Positions 6,641 through 15,267 of a DNA stretch of 64,000 nt are shown here, piece by piece; within the stretch, counting starts at the first letter, position 1; each line of letters starts with the position of its first letter. The translations under genes were made by a program, and so were the position numbers. Source of the DNA: Synergistes sp. (GTDB lineage: Bacteria > Synergistota > Synergistia > Synergistales > Synergistaceae); the NCBI GenBank assembly GCA_017537925.1, contig JAFYJW010000013.1, positions 27,432 through 91,431 of the forward strand. Direction: 5' to 3'. A model generated the notes under the pieces. It worked only from the letters and a program-made list of their open reading frames with translations. It had not been told where the DNA came from and made no database searches.

Positions 6641-9079
6641 TTAAGCCCCGCGCACGTCTCCTCCGAATTTTTTGCCTATCTTTTTCACGACCTGCTTCGA
6701 AACATTCTCTATCTGTTCCGAGGTGAGGGTTCCCTTCTCAGAGCCCACCCATACCCTGAAGGAGACAGACTTTTTGCCGTCGCCTATCTGTCTGCCGCGG
6801 TATTCGTCGATGAATCTGACGTCTGTTACGAGCTCGGTCTTTCTGGCGATCGCTTCGATATCCGCCCACTTCACAGAGTCGCTGAATATCACCGAAAGAT
6901 CGAAATAGGAGAGCGGATATTCGGGAAGGTGGGTGAATACGTTCTGACGCGACGGAAGCACAGAAAGCTTCTCTACGTCTATCTCGAATATTACCGCGAG
7001 GCTGTGCTTGATGCCGGCGGCTTTTGCGCTTTTCTGCGATACCAGCGCAAGGTCTCCTGTAACTTCGCCGCTTGCGTCCGTCACGTTTACCCACAGATTA
7101 TCATCGGCCCATGCGGGTTTTTTGAGCTGTGCGAATGAGAGCGGTTCTATCTGCGCGGCGCGGTGCATGTATTCCAGTACGCCCTTTGCCGCGCGGTACA
7201 GCTCCCTTGCGTCAGACCCGACGAAAGCTCCGGCCAGGTGTCTTGCCATTTCCGGCAGTACCTCGTCTTTGCTCGTTTTGCTTACGCTTTTGAAATTCCT
7301 GTCAAAGAATACCTGCGTAAGTTCGAATATGCGGAATTCCGCGGCAAAGCGGAGGTTGTCGGAAACAGCTTTCATTATTCCGGGAACAAGGCTTGAGCGC
7401 AGATGCGCCTCATCCGGCGCAGGCGGAGTGGAAAGCGCGAGCATTTCTTCCTCCGGGACACCTGCCGCTTTGATGTAGTCGTCTTTTATCCACGGATAGG
7501 TGAATATCTCCTGCATGTTGCAGCGGAACGCGAGATACTCGCGCAGCGCGCGCTCGGCGCGGACGCCCTTCTGGTTTACCGGCTTGTCGAGGATCACCTG
7601 CGGCGGCGTGAACTCGAAGCTCTCATAGCCCATGAGTCTTGCCACTTCTTCAAGTATGTCGTCGGGCAGCGATATATCTCCGGTCGAACGCCATGAAGGA
7701 GCTGTCACAGTCAGTTCGTCTCCTTCGGCCTCCGTCGTGAAGCCGAGGCGTGACAGCATAGCGGTGACACTTTCGGCGGAAAGCTCTTTTCCGAGGCGTC
7801 TTCTCAGGAAGCCGAGGCTCACCTTTACCTTTTTCTGCTCGAGCGGAAGAGGATAAACATCTTTATAGCCTGTTATATGCGCATCCGGGAAGGCTTCCTT
7901 TATCATGCTGACGGCCATTGCGATCGTATCGTCGGCGCGCTGCGGATCGACGCCCTTTTCCCACCTTGCGGAGCCTTCGGTACGGACTTCGAGGCGCTGT
8001 GATGTTTTCCTTATGCCCAGCGCTTCGAAATTTGCCACTTCGAGTATCACGTCGGTGGTCTCAGGCAGTATAGAGTCAAGTTTGCCTCCCATTATGCCGG
8101 CAAGCGCCATCGGCTTTTCGGCGTTTGCTATCACGAGGTCTTCTTCGGTAAGATCGAGCATGGTGCCGTCAAGCAGCTCAAGCTTTTCGCCCGGCGCCGC
8201 GCAGCGGACGCGTATCTTGCCGCCTACGTGGTTCAGATCGAACGCATGGGTCGGCACGCCTGTCGCAAACATAAGGTAGTTGGTTATGTCGACGGGGAGG
8301 TTGATAGGACGGGAGCCTACGCGCCAGAGCATGCTCTGAAGCCCGAAAGGCGACGGTATGTTTTTGATGTTCCTTATGACCAGCGCGCAGTAGCGCGGGC
8401 AGCGTTCCGGTGCTTCTATTTCTATCTCAAGCCCGTCGCAGCCTTCAGGCAGCGGCATTTTTTCTATCGGCTTAAGCTCCAGGCCGTAGATCGCGGCCAG
8501 CTCGCGCGCCATGCCGTAGTGCCCCCAGAGGTCGGGCCTGTTCGTCATGGACTTGTTGTCTATTTCAAGTATCACGTCGTCAAGGCCGAGCGCTTCGGCA
8601 AGCGGCTGACCGGGCTTTGCGTCCAGCGCCGTTATATCCATTATCTCCGCGTGCTGCGAAGCCGGGAAGAGATCCGAAAGGCCTATCTCGCTCGACGCGC
8701 AGATCATGCCGTAGCTCATGACGCCGCGCAGCTTCGCCGGCCTTATCTCCACAGGCTCGCCCTCGCCGTGCCATCTGACCATTGCGCCGGGTTTGGCGAC
8801 TGCGACCAGCTGTGCCGGGGCGAGATTGACGCCTCCGCATACTATCACAGAGGGCGCCGGGTCGCCTGTGTCTACCGTGCATATGCGGAGCTTGTCGGCG
8901 TCAGGATGCTGCTCTACCGTCAGTATGCGCCCGACAACAAGCCCTGAAAGGCTTTCCGCAAGGTCAGTCGTCTCTTCTACTTCTACGGTTGACATCGTAA
9001 GATCGTACGACAGCTTCTCCATCGTGAGGTCTGCCGGCAGGTCTACGTATTTTTTGATCCAGTTCAATGACAGCTTCAT
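6641..9079 (-). CDS. pheT: Phenylalanyl-tRNA synthetase beta subunit
   Basis: Beta subunit of the alpha2-beta2 PheRS, 812 aa. It carries an N-terminal EMAP/OB tRNA-binding domain (about 40-150; VVGRILTVEQHPDADKL), the B3/B4 editing domain in the middle (residues near LPVDITNYLMFATGVPTHAFD are typical), the B5 DNA-binding-like domain, a catalytically inactive class-II-like core, and a C-terminal anticodon-binding FDX-ACB domain. The start ATG at 9079 has AGGGGG upstream and lies 11 bp after pheS. Confidence 0.97.
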   Translation of the reverse strand: MKLSLNWIKKYVDLPADLTMEKLSYDLTMSTVEVEETTDLAESLSGLVVGRILTVEQHPDADKLRICTVDTGDPAPSVIVCGGVNLAPAQLVAVAKPGAMVRWHGEGEPVEIRPAKLRGVMSYGMICASSEIGLSDLFPASQHAEIMDITALDAKPGQPLAEALGLDDVILEIDNKSMTNRPDLWGHYGMARELAAIYGLELKPIEKMPLPEGCDGLEIEIEAPERCPRYCALVIRNIKNIPSPFGLQSMLWRVGSRPINLPVDITNYLMFATGVPTHAFDLNHVGGKIRVRCAAPGEKLELLDGTMLDLTEEDLVIANAEKPMALAGIMGGKLDSILPETTDVILEVANFEALGIRKTSQRLEVRTEGSARWEKGVDPQRADDTIAMAVSMIKEAFPDAHITGYKDVYPLPLEQKKVKVSLGFLRRRLGKELSAESVTAMLSRLGFTTEAEGDELTVTAPSWRSTGDISLPDDILEEVARLMGYESFEFTPPQVILDKPVNQKGVRAERALREYLAFRCNMQEIFTYPWIKDDYIKAAGVPEEEMLALSTPPAPDEAHLRSSLVPGIMKAVSDNLRFAAEFRIFELTQVFFDRNFKSVSKTSKDEVLPEMARHLAGAFVGSDARELYRAAKGVLEYMHRAAQIEPLSFAQLKKPAWADDNLWVNVTDASGEVTGDLALVSQKSAKAAGIKHSLAVIFEIDVEKLSVLPSRQNVFTHLPEYPLSYFDLSVIFSDSVKWADIEAIARKTELVTDVRFIDEYRGRQIGDGKKSVSFRVWVGSEKGTLTSEQIENVSKQVVKKIGKKFGGDVRGA

Positions 9080-9090
9080 GATATTTCCCC

Positions 9091-10170
9091 CTACTTGAAC
9101 TGCTTCAGGAAACGAAGGTCGGCGCTGTGGAAAAGGCGTACGTCGTCTACGCCGTAGCGCATCATGACAAGGCGGTCAAGGCCGATGTTGATGTAGAAGC
9201 CGGACCAGACCGCGGGGTCGAGGTTTGCCGCTCTCAGGACATTCGGGTGGGGCGTGCCGCCGGGCATTACCTCTATCCATCCGACATGCTTGCAGACCTT
9301 GCAGCCTTTGCCGCCGCAGACCTGGCATTTCATGTCTATCTCAAAGCCGGGCTCCACGAACGGGAAGAAGCCCACGCGCATGCGCACGTCGATCTCGCGC
9401 CCGAAGACCCTTTCCAGAATAGTTTTTATCAGCACCATGCCGGAGGCGAAGGAGAAGTCTTTGTCGACGATAAGCGCCTCATACTGGAAGAATGCCCTTT
9501 CGTGGCGCGCATCAGTGGTCTCGTTGCGGTAGACGCGTCCGGGGTATACGAAGCGGGCAGGCGCGCCGTGCTCGCGGAGGTAGCGGACGGAAGCACCGGT
9601 AAGATGCGGCCGCAGGCAGAGACGTTCCGCCCCGCGTCCTTCGTCGTGCCCTTTTAGCCAGTATGTGTCCATACTTTCGCGCGCGGGATGCTCGGGGGCG
9701 AAATTAAGGTTGTCGAAAGCGTATTGTTCGCTTGTTATCTCGTCTTCGGAAAATACTTCAAAACCAAGTGAGAGAAACGCGTCGTTAAGGTCGTAGCACA
9801 TCTGTGTCACGGGATGCAGCCCGCCGGTAAAAGGCTCGATGCCGGGAACCGTTATATCTGCTTCTCCCGAAAATGCGGATACCGTGTCGAGCAGCTGTTC
9901 ATGGCGTTTCTCCACGGCTTCGCTGAGTATCTGTTTTACTTCGTTCGCAGCCTGTCCGAGAGTCTTGCGCAGTTCGGGCGCCGCGCTGCCTACGTTTTTC
10001 AGTATCTCCGTAAGCTCTCCCTTTTTGCCGAGGAGATTTGCGCGCACCAACTGCAGATGTTCGGGCAGAGAGCTTTCGGCTATCTTTTCAAGCCCTGACT
10101 TTTTTATCTTTTCAAGGCGCTCGAGAAAGTCGCTGTCTTTGACAGCCTTTCTCATTTCTTCGATGTCCAT
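9091..10170 (-). CDS. pheS: Phenylalanyl-tRNA synthetase alpha subunit
   Basis: Catalytic alpha subunit of PheRS, 359 aa. An N-terminal coiled coil (about 1-95) binds tRNA. The class II core carries motif 2 (FVYPGRVYRNETTDARHE) and motif 3 (INIGLDRLVMMRYG), and the family signature with GGIHPVTQ appears here as GGLHPVTQ. A cysteine pair set, CQVCGGKGCKVC, sits in the insertion before motif 3. This is seen in many bacterial PheS proteins and may bind zinc. GGGAGG precedes the ATG. It follows trkA by 25 bp. Confidence 0.97.
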   Translation of the reverse strand: MDIEEMRKAVKDSDFLERLEKIKKSGLEKIAESSLPEHLQLVRANLLGKKGELTEILKNVGSAAPELRKTLGQAANEVKQILSEAVEKRHEQLLDTVSAFSGEADITVPGIEPFTGGLHPVTQMCYDLNDAFLSLGFEVFSEDEITSEQYAFDNLNFAPEHPARESMDTYWLKGHDEGRGAERLCLRPHLTGASVRYLREHGAPARFVYPGRVYRNETTDARHERAFFQYEALIVDKDFSFASGMVLIKTILERVFGREIDVRMRVGFFPFVEPGFEIDMKCQVCGGKGCKVCKHVGWIEVMPGGTPHPNVLRAANLDPAVWSGFYINIGLDRLVMMRYGVDDVRLFHSADLRFLKQFK

Positions 10171-10195
10171 TGATTCAGCCTCCCACGGGCGCTCG

Positions 10196-10915
10196 CTAAA
10201 GCGTCCGGTAATTTTCCTGATCAGAGCCGCAGACGCCGTCTATTTCGCTTTCAGCGGCGAGGCGGCCTATGTCCGCGGTGTGCCCCAGCACCCATATTTT
10301 GTCGTCCTTTTCAAACGGGCGCGACACATCGGGCGTATGCTGCGCACCGCCATACTCCATAAGTATAACAATAACTTTGTATTTTTGTGAAAATTTGAGC
10401 TCAAGGAGGTTCCTGCCGATCATTTCCGGCATCGGGCTTATGCTGCCAAGCAGGAAGTCGCCTCCGTCTATATGCGTGAATGCCGAATACCAAGGGAAAA
10501 CCAGCTTTTCTCCCATGCTGAAGCCCATATCGCGCTCAGGAAATATCACGCGGTGGGCGCCGACATGTTCAAGCACGCGCGCGTGCAGTGCGTTCGTTGC
10601 GCGCGCTATTACGAACGGTATCCCCATCTCCACGAGTATGGATGTGCAGAGGATGCTTTTTTCCACCGCTTCGCCTATCGTGACTATCGCCGTGTCGGCG
10701 TCCGCCGCGCCCGCCTTGCGCAGGGCGCTTTCATCGGTAACGTCAAGCTGCGCCGCTACCGCTATCTTGTCGGCGAGCTCGTTGACCGGCTGCCGCATCG
10801 AATCGACCCCTATGACGTACTGCCCCAGTTCGGTAAGCTTTTCGCAGAGGGCGGAGCCGAAGCGCCCGAGCCCTACGACCAGATAGCTTCTTTTCTTCTT
10901 AGTGCCGCTTATCAT
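10196..10915 (-). CDS. trkA: Potassium uptake regulatory subunit TrkA/KtrA
   Basis: Cytoplasmic RCK protein of 239 aa that gates the TrkH/KtrB channel. The N-terminal Rossmann fold has VVGLGRFGS with the acidic VD residue at the end of beta-2, binding NAD(H)/ATP. A C-terminal TrkA_C domain follows (about 145-220). In several bacteria this RCK_C domain binds c-di-AMP; cdaA at 61.5 kb makes such regulation possible here, which is inference. The gene follows trkH by 11 bp. The single RCK unit makes it KtrA-like rather than E. coli TrkA-like. Confidence 0.92.
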   Translation of the reverse strand: MISGTKKKRSYLVVGLGRFGSALCEKLTELGQYVIGVDSMRQPVNELADKIAVAAQLDVTDESALRKAGAADADTAIVTIGEAVEKSILCTSILVEMGIPFVIARATNALHARVLEHVGAHRVIFPERDMGFSMGEKLVFPWYSAFTHIDGGDFLLGSISPMPEMIGRNLLELKFSQKYKVIVILMEYGGAQHTPDVSRPFEKDDKIWVLGHTADIGRLAAESEIDGVCGSDQENYRTL

Positions 10916-10926
10916 TGCTCACACCT

Positions 10927-12261
10927 CTATCCAATAGGTATATGCGTTTCGGGATAACGCACTCCCGTGTTATTATCAGCCCTTATCAGCGTTGAGACAA
11001 AGGAATAGATGCCTACTCTGCCCCAGAACATGAGTACGATTATGATCATCTTGCCGAAAACAGAGAGCTTGTCGGTGATTCCTACCGTAAGTCCCACTGT
11101 GCCCAGAGCCGAGGCCGCTTCAAAAATGACGGCGCGGAAGGGGAAGCCTTTTTCTGTGACGCCGAGCAGCAGCACAGCGATAAGGATAGTGAAGAAGTAT
11201 ATCGCAAGCAGCGATATCGCCCTGCGTTCCGTTCGTTCCGGTATCGTTCGCTTCATGAAGGATGGCACGTCTCTTCCGTGCAGCTCGTTCCATACTGATA
11301 TGGCAAGCACTCCGAATGTTGTGGTCTTTGCGCCTCCGCCTGTTGAGGAAGGCGACGCCCCTATCGTCATAAGTATTATCATGATCGCCATTCCCAGTTC
11401 CGTCAGGTTTCCGGAAGGTACTGTCTCAAAGCCGGCTGTGCGTGCGGTCACGGATGCGAAGAGCGCGTTCCACAGCTTAAGCGGGGCGGAAAATTCCGCA
11501 AATGCGCCGTTCCACTCAGAAAGCGCGAAAAGCACAGTGCCTGCCGCCACCAGCACTCCGGAAATGATCAGCACTAATTTCGTATAGACGGAGAGCTTGT
11601 ATGGGGGGCCGCTCGTGACGCGTTCCATGCATTCCGAGCATACCGGAAAGCCTATCCCTCCTATCGTGATGAGCAGCATTATGACTGCAGTGACGGACGG
11701 AACGGAAGCGTAATTCCTGAGCCCCCCGGAACATGGAGAAAAACCCGCGTTGCAGAATGCGCTTATCGAATGAAAAAAAGCAAGATAGGCGGAGTCCGGC
11801 AGGCTCTCTCCGCAGGAGGCAAAAGAGATAAAAAGGGCGACGGCTCCGACCGCTTCAAAGAGCGCGGTAAAGCATATGACCGTAAAGAAAAGCGACAGCG
11901 CCCCATGAAGGCCTTCGACTCCGAGACCGCCTGTAAAGAATATCTGCTCCCTTAATCCGAGGCGCTTTCTCAATGCCACCGACAGCATGACCATCGCAGT
12001 CATGAAGCCGAGCCCTCCGATCTGTATCAGGGCAAGGAGGATAAGCTGCGCTTCCGTGCCGAAGCCGGAGGATATATCCACCGTCCCCAGCCCTGTCACG
12101 CATACTCCCGAAGTCGCCATGAAAAGCGCGTCCAGCGGCGAAAGCGGCAGTCCGCAGATATAGTTGTTGACAGCCCATAACAGAAGGGCCCCTGCCAGTA
12201 TCACAAGCAGGAAGCCCGTCAGAATGACTTTTTCTACTTTATACGAGGTATGAAAGAGCAA
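10927..12261 (-). CDS. trkH: Potassium uptake membrane protein TrkH/KtrB
   Basis: Ion-conducting subunit of the Trk/Ktr potassium transporter, 444 aa with eight or more helices and four P-loop repeats. Selectivity-filter-like segments include TSGVCVTGLG near residue 50, FCNAGFSPCSGG, TARTAGFETV and ALGTVGLTVG. The chosen start is TTG at 12261, 39 bp after rplT, with only a weak ribosome-binding site. It pairs with trkA downstream. The trk pair sits inside the infC-pheST operon, where it is not usually found. Confidence 0.9.
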   Translation of the reverse strand: MLFHTSYKVEKVILTGFLLVILAGALLLWAVNNYICGLPLSPLDALFMATSGVCVTGLGTVDISSGFGTEAQLILLALIQIGGLGFMTAMVMLSVALRKRLGLREQIFFTGGLGVEGLHGALSLFFTVICFTALFEAVGAVALFISFASCGESLPDSAYLAFFHSISAFCNAGFSPCSGGLRNYASVPSVTAVIMLLITIGGIGFPVCSECMERVTSGPPYKLSVYTKLVLIISGVLVAAGTVLFALSEWNGAFAEFSAPLKLWNALFASVTARTAGFETVPSGNLTELGMAIMIILMTIGASPSSTGGGAKTTTFGVLAISVWNELHGRDVPSFMKRTIPERTERRAISLLAIYFFTILIAVLLLGVTEKGFPFRAVIFEAASALGTVGLTVGITDKLSVFGKMIIIVLMFWGRVGIYSFVSTLIRADNNTGVRYPETHIPIG

Positions 12262-12300
12262 AGCGCTTCACACTCGGGTATTGATGCAGCGCTGCGGTTT

Positions 12301-12651
12301 TTACAGGGCTGCCCGGGCTTTCTCAACAAGCTGCGTAAATGCGGGCGCGTCGTTGACGGCAAGATCCGCAAGCATTTTGCGGTTGATGACGATATCGGCT
12401 TTTTTGAGCCCGTTGATAAGGGCGCTGTAGGCTATGCCGTTTGCGCGTGCGGCTGCGTTTATGCGGACTATCCAGAGCTTGCGGAAATCGCGTTTCTTGT
12501 TTTTGCGTCCGGCGAACGCGCTGGTAAGGGCGTGCAGATATGCTTCGCGCGCGCGGCGGTATACGTTCTTCTTGCGTCCCCAGAAACCCTTTGTGATCTT
12601 ATATAATTTTTTCTGCTTGCTGCGGCTGGCGCTTGAACCTTTTACTCTCAT
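12301..12651 (-). CDS. rplT: 50S ribosomal protein L20
   Basis: Ribosomal protein L20, 116 aa, with the basic N-terminal arm typical of the family and the motif [14 protein letters not shown]. It binds 23S rRNA early in 50S assembly. In Bacillus and E. coli, L20 also represses its own infC-rpmI-rplT operon by binding the mRNA leader. A terminator-like hairpin in the infC leader here is compatible with that kind of control. A strong AAGGAG precedes the ATG. Confidence 0.98.
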   Translation of the reverse strand: MRVKGSSASRSKQKKLYKITKGFWGRKKNVYRRAREAYLHALTSAFAGRKNKKRDFRKLWIVRINAAARANGIAYSALINGLKKADIVINRKMLADLAVNDAPAFTQLVEKARAAL

Positions 12652-12682
12652 GACAGTTCACTCCTTTGAGATTTTCCCCGCA

Positions 12683-12880
12683 CTACGCGTAGGGAAGCAT
12701 CTTCTTTATATGCTGCTCTATGCCTGCCGGCAGGATACCCTTTTTCCTCAGCGTGCGGAGACGCTTTGAGTTCTTCGAAGAAAGAAGGTGTCCGCGTCCG
12801 CTCTTTTTGAAAGATACTTTGCCGCTGGCAGTGAGATGGAAGCGTTTCTTTGTTGCGGAATGTGATTTCAATTTAGGCAT
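12683..12880 (-). CDS. rpmI: 50S ribosomal protein L35
   Basis: Ribosomal protein L35, 65 aa, starting MPKLKSHSATKKRFHLTASG and highly basic, as expected. It lies between infC and rplT in the universal bacterial order. AGGAGG precedes the ATG by a normal distance. Confidence 0.98.
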   Translation of the reverse strand: MPKLKSHSATKKRFHLTASGKVSFKKSGRGHLLSSKNSKRLRTLRKKGILPAGIEQHIKKMLPYA

Positions 12881-12933
12881 ATATTTGTCCTCCTATGACT
12901 GACATTTCATGCCCGGAGAAAAAACCGGGGCTT

Positions 12934-13593
12934 TTATATCTGATCTGCGTCGGGCAGAAAATTTTTCTTTGCCTTTGTCTTCTGCTGCTGTGGCTGTGCC
13001 TTGGGCTGCTCCTGCTCCGGCTGCGCTTCCGCTTCCTTCTTCTGGCGCGGCTGCTGCTTTTTCACAGGGCTGTCCGAGTTCGGAGCTATCATTATCCTCA
13101 TATATGCGCCTTCCATGCGCGGCTCCGTCTCTACCTTGCCGAATTCGGCCACTGCTGCGGAGACCTTGCTCAGCACTTCACGTCCTCTGTCGAGGAAGGC
13201 CATCTCGCGTCCCCTGAAGAATACCGATACCTTTACGCGGTTTCCGGCCTGCAGGAACGTCTGAATGGCTTTGACCTTGAAGTCATAGTCGTGCAGATCG
13301 ATCTTTGGGCGCATCTTGATCTCTTTTACGACCTGATTCTTCTGCTTCTTATGAGCTTCCTTGTCGCGCTTTTGCTGCTGGAAGCGGTACTTGCCGTAGT
13401 TCATTATGCGGCAGACCGGCGGCTGCGCCTGCGGTGCGACCTCAACTAAATCAAGCTCTGCTGCCTCCGCCATTCTGAGCGCTTCCTGGATCTTTACCAC
13501 TCCGCGCTTCGTGTTCATCTCGTCGATCAGGAGAATCTCCGGGGTGGTTATCTCAGAATTTACGCGGGGTTCGTCTTCCCTTGTGTTTGCTAT
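12934..13593 (-). CDS. infC: Translation initiation factor IF-3, AUA start
   Basis: IF3, 219 aa if begun at the ATA codon 13593-13591. The first ATG (13518) would lose the conserved IF3 N terminus. Reading upstream in frame gives ANTREDEPRVNSEI, then TPEILLIDE joined to MNTKRGVV, which matches the standard RVNxxI...LIDE...GV start of the family. AGGAGG (13603-13608) lies 9 bases before ATA, and no ATG, GTG or TTG exists in that region. E. coli infC uses AUU for autoregulation; AUA would serve the same purpose. The C terminus has an unusual Gln/Lys/Glu-rich tail of about 45 residues. An out-of-frame ATG-CCA-TAG overlaps the start. Confidence 0.93.
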   Translation of the reverse strand: MANTREDEPRVNSEITTPEILLIDEMNTKRGVVKIQEALRMAEAAELDLVEVAPQAQPPVCRIMNYGKYRFQQQKRDKEAHKKQKNQVVKEIKMRPKIDLHDYDFKVKAIQTFLQAGNRVKVSVFFRGREMAFLDRGREVLSKVSAAVAEFGKVETEPRMEGAYMRIMIAPNSDSPVKKQQPRQKKEAEAQPEQEQPKAQPQQQKTKAKKNFLPDADQI

Positions 13594-13608
13594 GGCATTA
13601 CACCTCCT
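13590..13608 (-). promoter_or_regulatory. infC ribosome-binding site with overlapping AUG-CCA-UAG minigene
   Basis: On the minus strand AGGAGG (13603-13608) is followed after 4 bases by ATG-CCA-TAG (13598-13590), a two-codon frame. Its stop overlaps the ATA start of infC (13593-13591). Both start codons share one Shine-Dalgarno sequence, so ribosomes could choose between AUG (minigene) and AUA (infC). The overlap is seen directly; regulatory meaning is inferred. Confidence 0.6.
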
Positions 13609-13620
13609 AAAGTTTTTGCT

Positions 13621-13660
13621 TAAAAAAATAAGCCCGGACGCACAGAGTGAGCCCGGACCT
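13621..13660 (-). terminator. Terminator-like hairpin in infC leader (attenuator)
   Basis: On the minus strand AGGTCCGG (13660-13653) can pair with CCGGGCTT (13637-13630) with two G-U pairs, and an inner CAC/GUG pair extends the hairpin. A TTATTTTTTT tract follows. It sits about 25 bases before the infC ribosome-binding site, after a leader of about 90 bases. Position and form fit the L20-type attenuation known for infC-rpmI-rplT operons. Confidence 0.6.
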
Positions 13661-13758
13661 TTGAAATATCCTTTCGTTCGGTCAGCCTGACAACTGAAAG
13701 CGCCGGCAGGCGAGAGGGGCGGCCTCTGCTTAATAACCGCTGAATTATCAGCTCGGAT

Positions 13759-13787
13759 ATATTACCACGATGTCATGCGGAATGCAA
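13759..13787 (-). promoter_or_regulatory. infC operon promoter
   Basis: TTGCAT (13787-13782) and TAATAT (13764-13759) on the minus strand, 17 bp apart. Transcription would begin near 13752, giving an infC leader of about 160 nt that contains the hairpin above. Confidence 0.6.
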
Positions 13788-13831
13788 GCTTTTCAGGCAA
13801 TATTTGTCTTTGCCGCATTCCGCGGGAATTC

Positions 13832-15061
13832 TCAGAACTTTTCGCCTTCTGTTTTTGCTATGACGGTCGAAACGCACATGTCCCCTGTCACGTTGACGCA
13901 GGTCCTTGCCATATCAAGCACCGCGTCTATGCCGGCTACGAGCGCCATGCCTTCGATCGGAAGACCGGCCGACAGCAGCACCATCGAGAGCATGATGAGC
14001 CCTGCTCCGGGGACTCCTGCCGTGCCTATCGAAGCAAGCGTGGCCGTCATAAGGATGCCCAGCTGCGCTCCGAAGCTGAGATCTATCCCGAAAGCCTGCG
14101 CTATGAAGAGAGCGCAGACGCCCTCATATATCGCGGTACCGTCCATGTTGATCGTGGCGCCGAGCGGAAGCACGAAGGAGGAAACATTTTCGCTGACTCC
14201 GAGATTGTTCTGCACGTTGTTCATCGAGATCGGCAGAACACCGGCGCTTGTTCTGGTGACGAATGCAGCAAGCATCGCTTCACGGACGCCTCTGAAGAAC
14301 CATAACGGGCTCTTATGCACTATGCCGGCGATGAGTCCGGAGTAGACGATTATCATCTGCAGTATGCAGCCGAGATAGATGGCGAATATGACCTTGGCGA
14401 ACGGTGCGAGCACCGCAGGTCCGTATTTTGCCGCGGTAACTGCTATCAGGGCGAATATACCGAGCGGAGCGGTCTTCATTACGATTGCGGTGACCTTGAA
14501 CATGACCTCAGCAAGCGAACGGTTGAATTCGAGGAAAGCTTTGCCCTTTTCACCGATAAGCGTCGCAGCGATGCCGAGGAAGAGCGCAAATACGATGACC
14601 TGGAGCATTATGCCGTCTACGAGAGCCTTAAGCGGATTTGCGGGGAAGATATTGAGAATGACTTCGAATACTGTCTGAGACTCTTTTGCTGTACCCTTGA
14701 CGCCTTCGATCGCCATCCCGACGCCCGGCTGCACTACATTGCCGAGCAGCATGCCGATCGCGATCGCCACTACTGTCGTGCAGAGGTAAAAGATAACTGT
14801 CTTTACGCCGATACGGCCGAGCACCTTGGGATCTCCTATGGATGAAGCCCCCATCACAAGGCTTGAGAAGACGAGCGGGACTATCAGCATCTTGAGCAGC
14901 GCCAGGAAGATATTTCCTATAAGCTGCAGCACCGGCAGGACCACCTTGGCGACGAACGGCGAATTCGGCGCTAACGGCCCGAGGATGAACCCCAGTACCA
15001 GCCCTATTATGAAACCTATCCCTATCTTTGCGATCAAAGACAGTTTTTTCTGTTCCGTCAC
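13832..15061 (-). CDS. Dicarboxylate/amino acid:cation symporter (DAACS family)
   Basis: Inner-membrane secondary transporter of 409 aa related to GltP/DctA/GltPh. It takes up glutamate, aspartate or C4-dicarboxylates with Na+ or H+. Seen: eight-helix pattern, the re-entrant loop motif TRTSAGVLPISMNN, the NMDGTAIYEG cation/substrate motif, and PGAGLIMLSMVL in the second hairpin loop. Exact substrate cannot be read. GTG start at 15061 with AAGGAGG 8 bases upstream. It appears monocistronic, with an extended -10 (TGCTATAAT, about 15133-15125 on the minus strand). It suits an amino-acid-fermenting lifestyle. Confidence 0.9.
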   Translation of the reverse strand: MTEQKKLSLIAKIGIGFIIGLVLGFILGPLAPNSPFVAKVVLPVLQLIGNIFLALLKMLIVPLVFSSLVMGASSIGDPKVLGRIGVKTVIFYLCTTVVAIAIGMLLGNVVQPGVGMAIEGVKGTAKESQTVFEVILNIFPANPLKALVDGIMLQVIVFALFLGIAATLIGEKGKAFLEFNRSLAEVMFKVTAIVMKTAPLGIFALIAVTAAKYGPAVLAPFAKVIFAIYLGCILQMIIVYSGLIAGIVHKSPLWFFRGVREAMLAAFVTRTSAGVLPISMNNVQNNLGVSENVSSFVLPLGATINMDGTAIYEGVCALFIAQAFGIDLSFGAQLGILMTATLASIGTAGVPGAGLIMLSMVLLSAGLPIEGMALVAGIDAVLDMARTCVNVTGDMCVSTVIAKTEGEKF

Positions 15062-15210
15062 GATAATACCTCCTTAGTTATATGAAAAAATATAAAAATA
15101 TAAAATAAACAGACGCCGACCTTTATTATAGCATATGTTCCCGGCCGTCTCTCTGCCGTGCGTTCCAGGAAGCGCAAAACCGATCGCGCCGGTAATGCGG
15201 GCAAGGCGGT

Positions 15211-15238
15211 TTGCATTTTTTTTGCTTTGTGTTACAAT
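15211..15238 (+). promoter_or_regulatory. rimP-nusA-infB operon promoter
   Basis: TTGCAT (15211-15216) and TACAAT (15233-15238) with a 16-bp spacer. Transcription would start near 15245, before the leader hairpin and the TTG start of rimP. Confidence 0.65.
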
Positions 15239-15267
15239 GCAGATGCTAATTCAGAGAAAACATTCTG

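Noticed and set aside
9127..9657. Plus-strand frames over pheS and pheT
   Set aside because: High-GC shadows with no ribosome-binding sites or domains.
13434..13518. ATG at 13518 as infC start
   Set aside because: It would delete the conserved RVNxxI...LIDE segment, and no ribosome-binding site precedes it, whereas AGGAGG precedes ATA.
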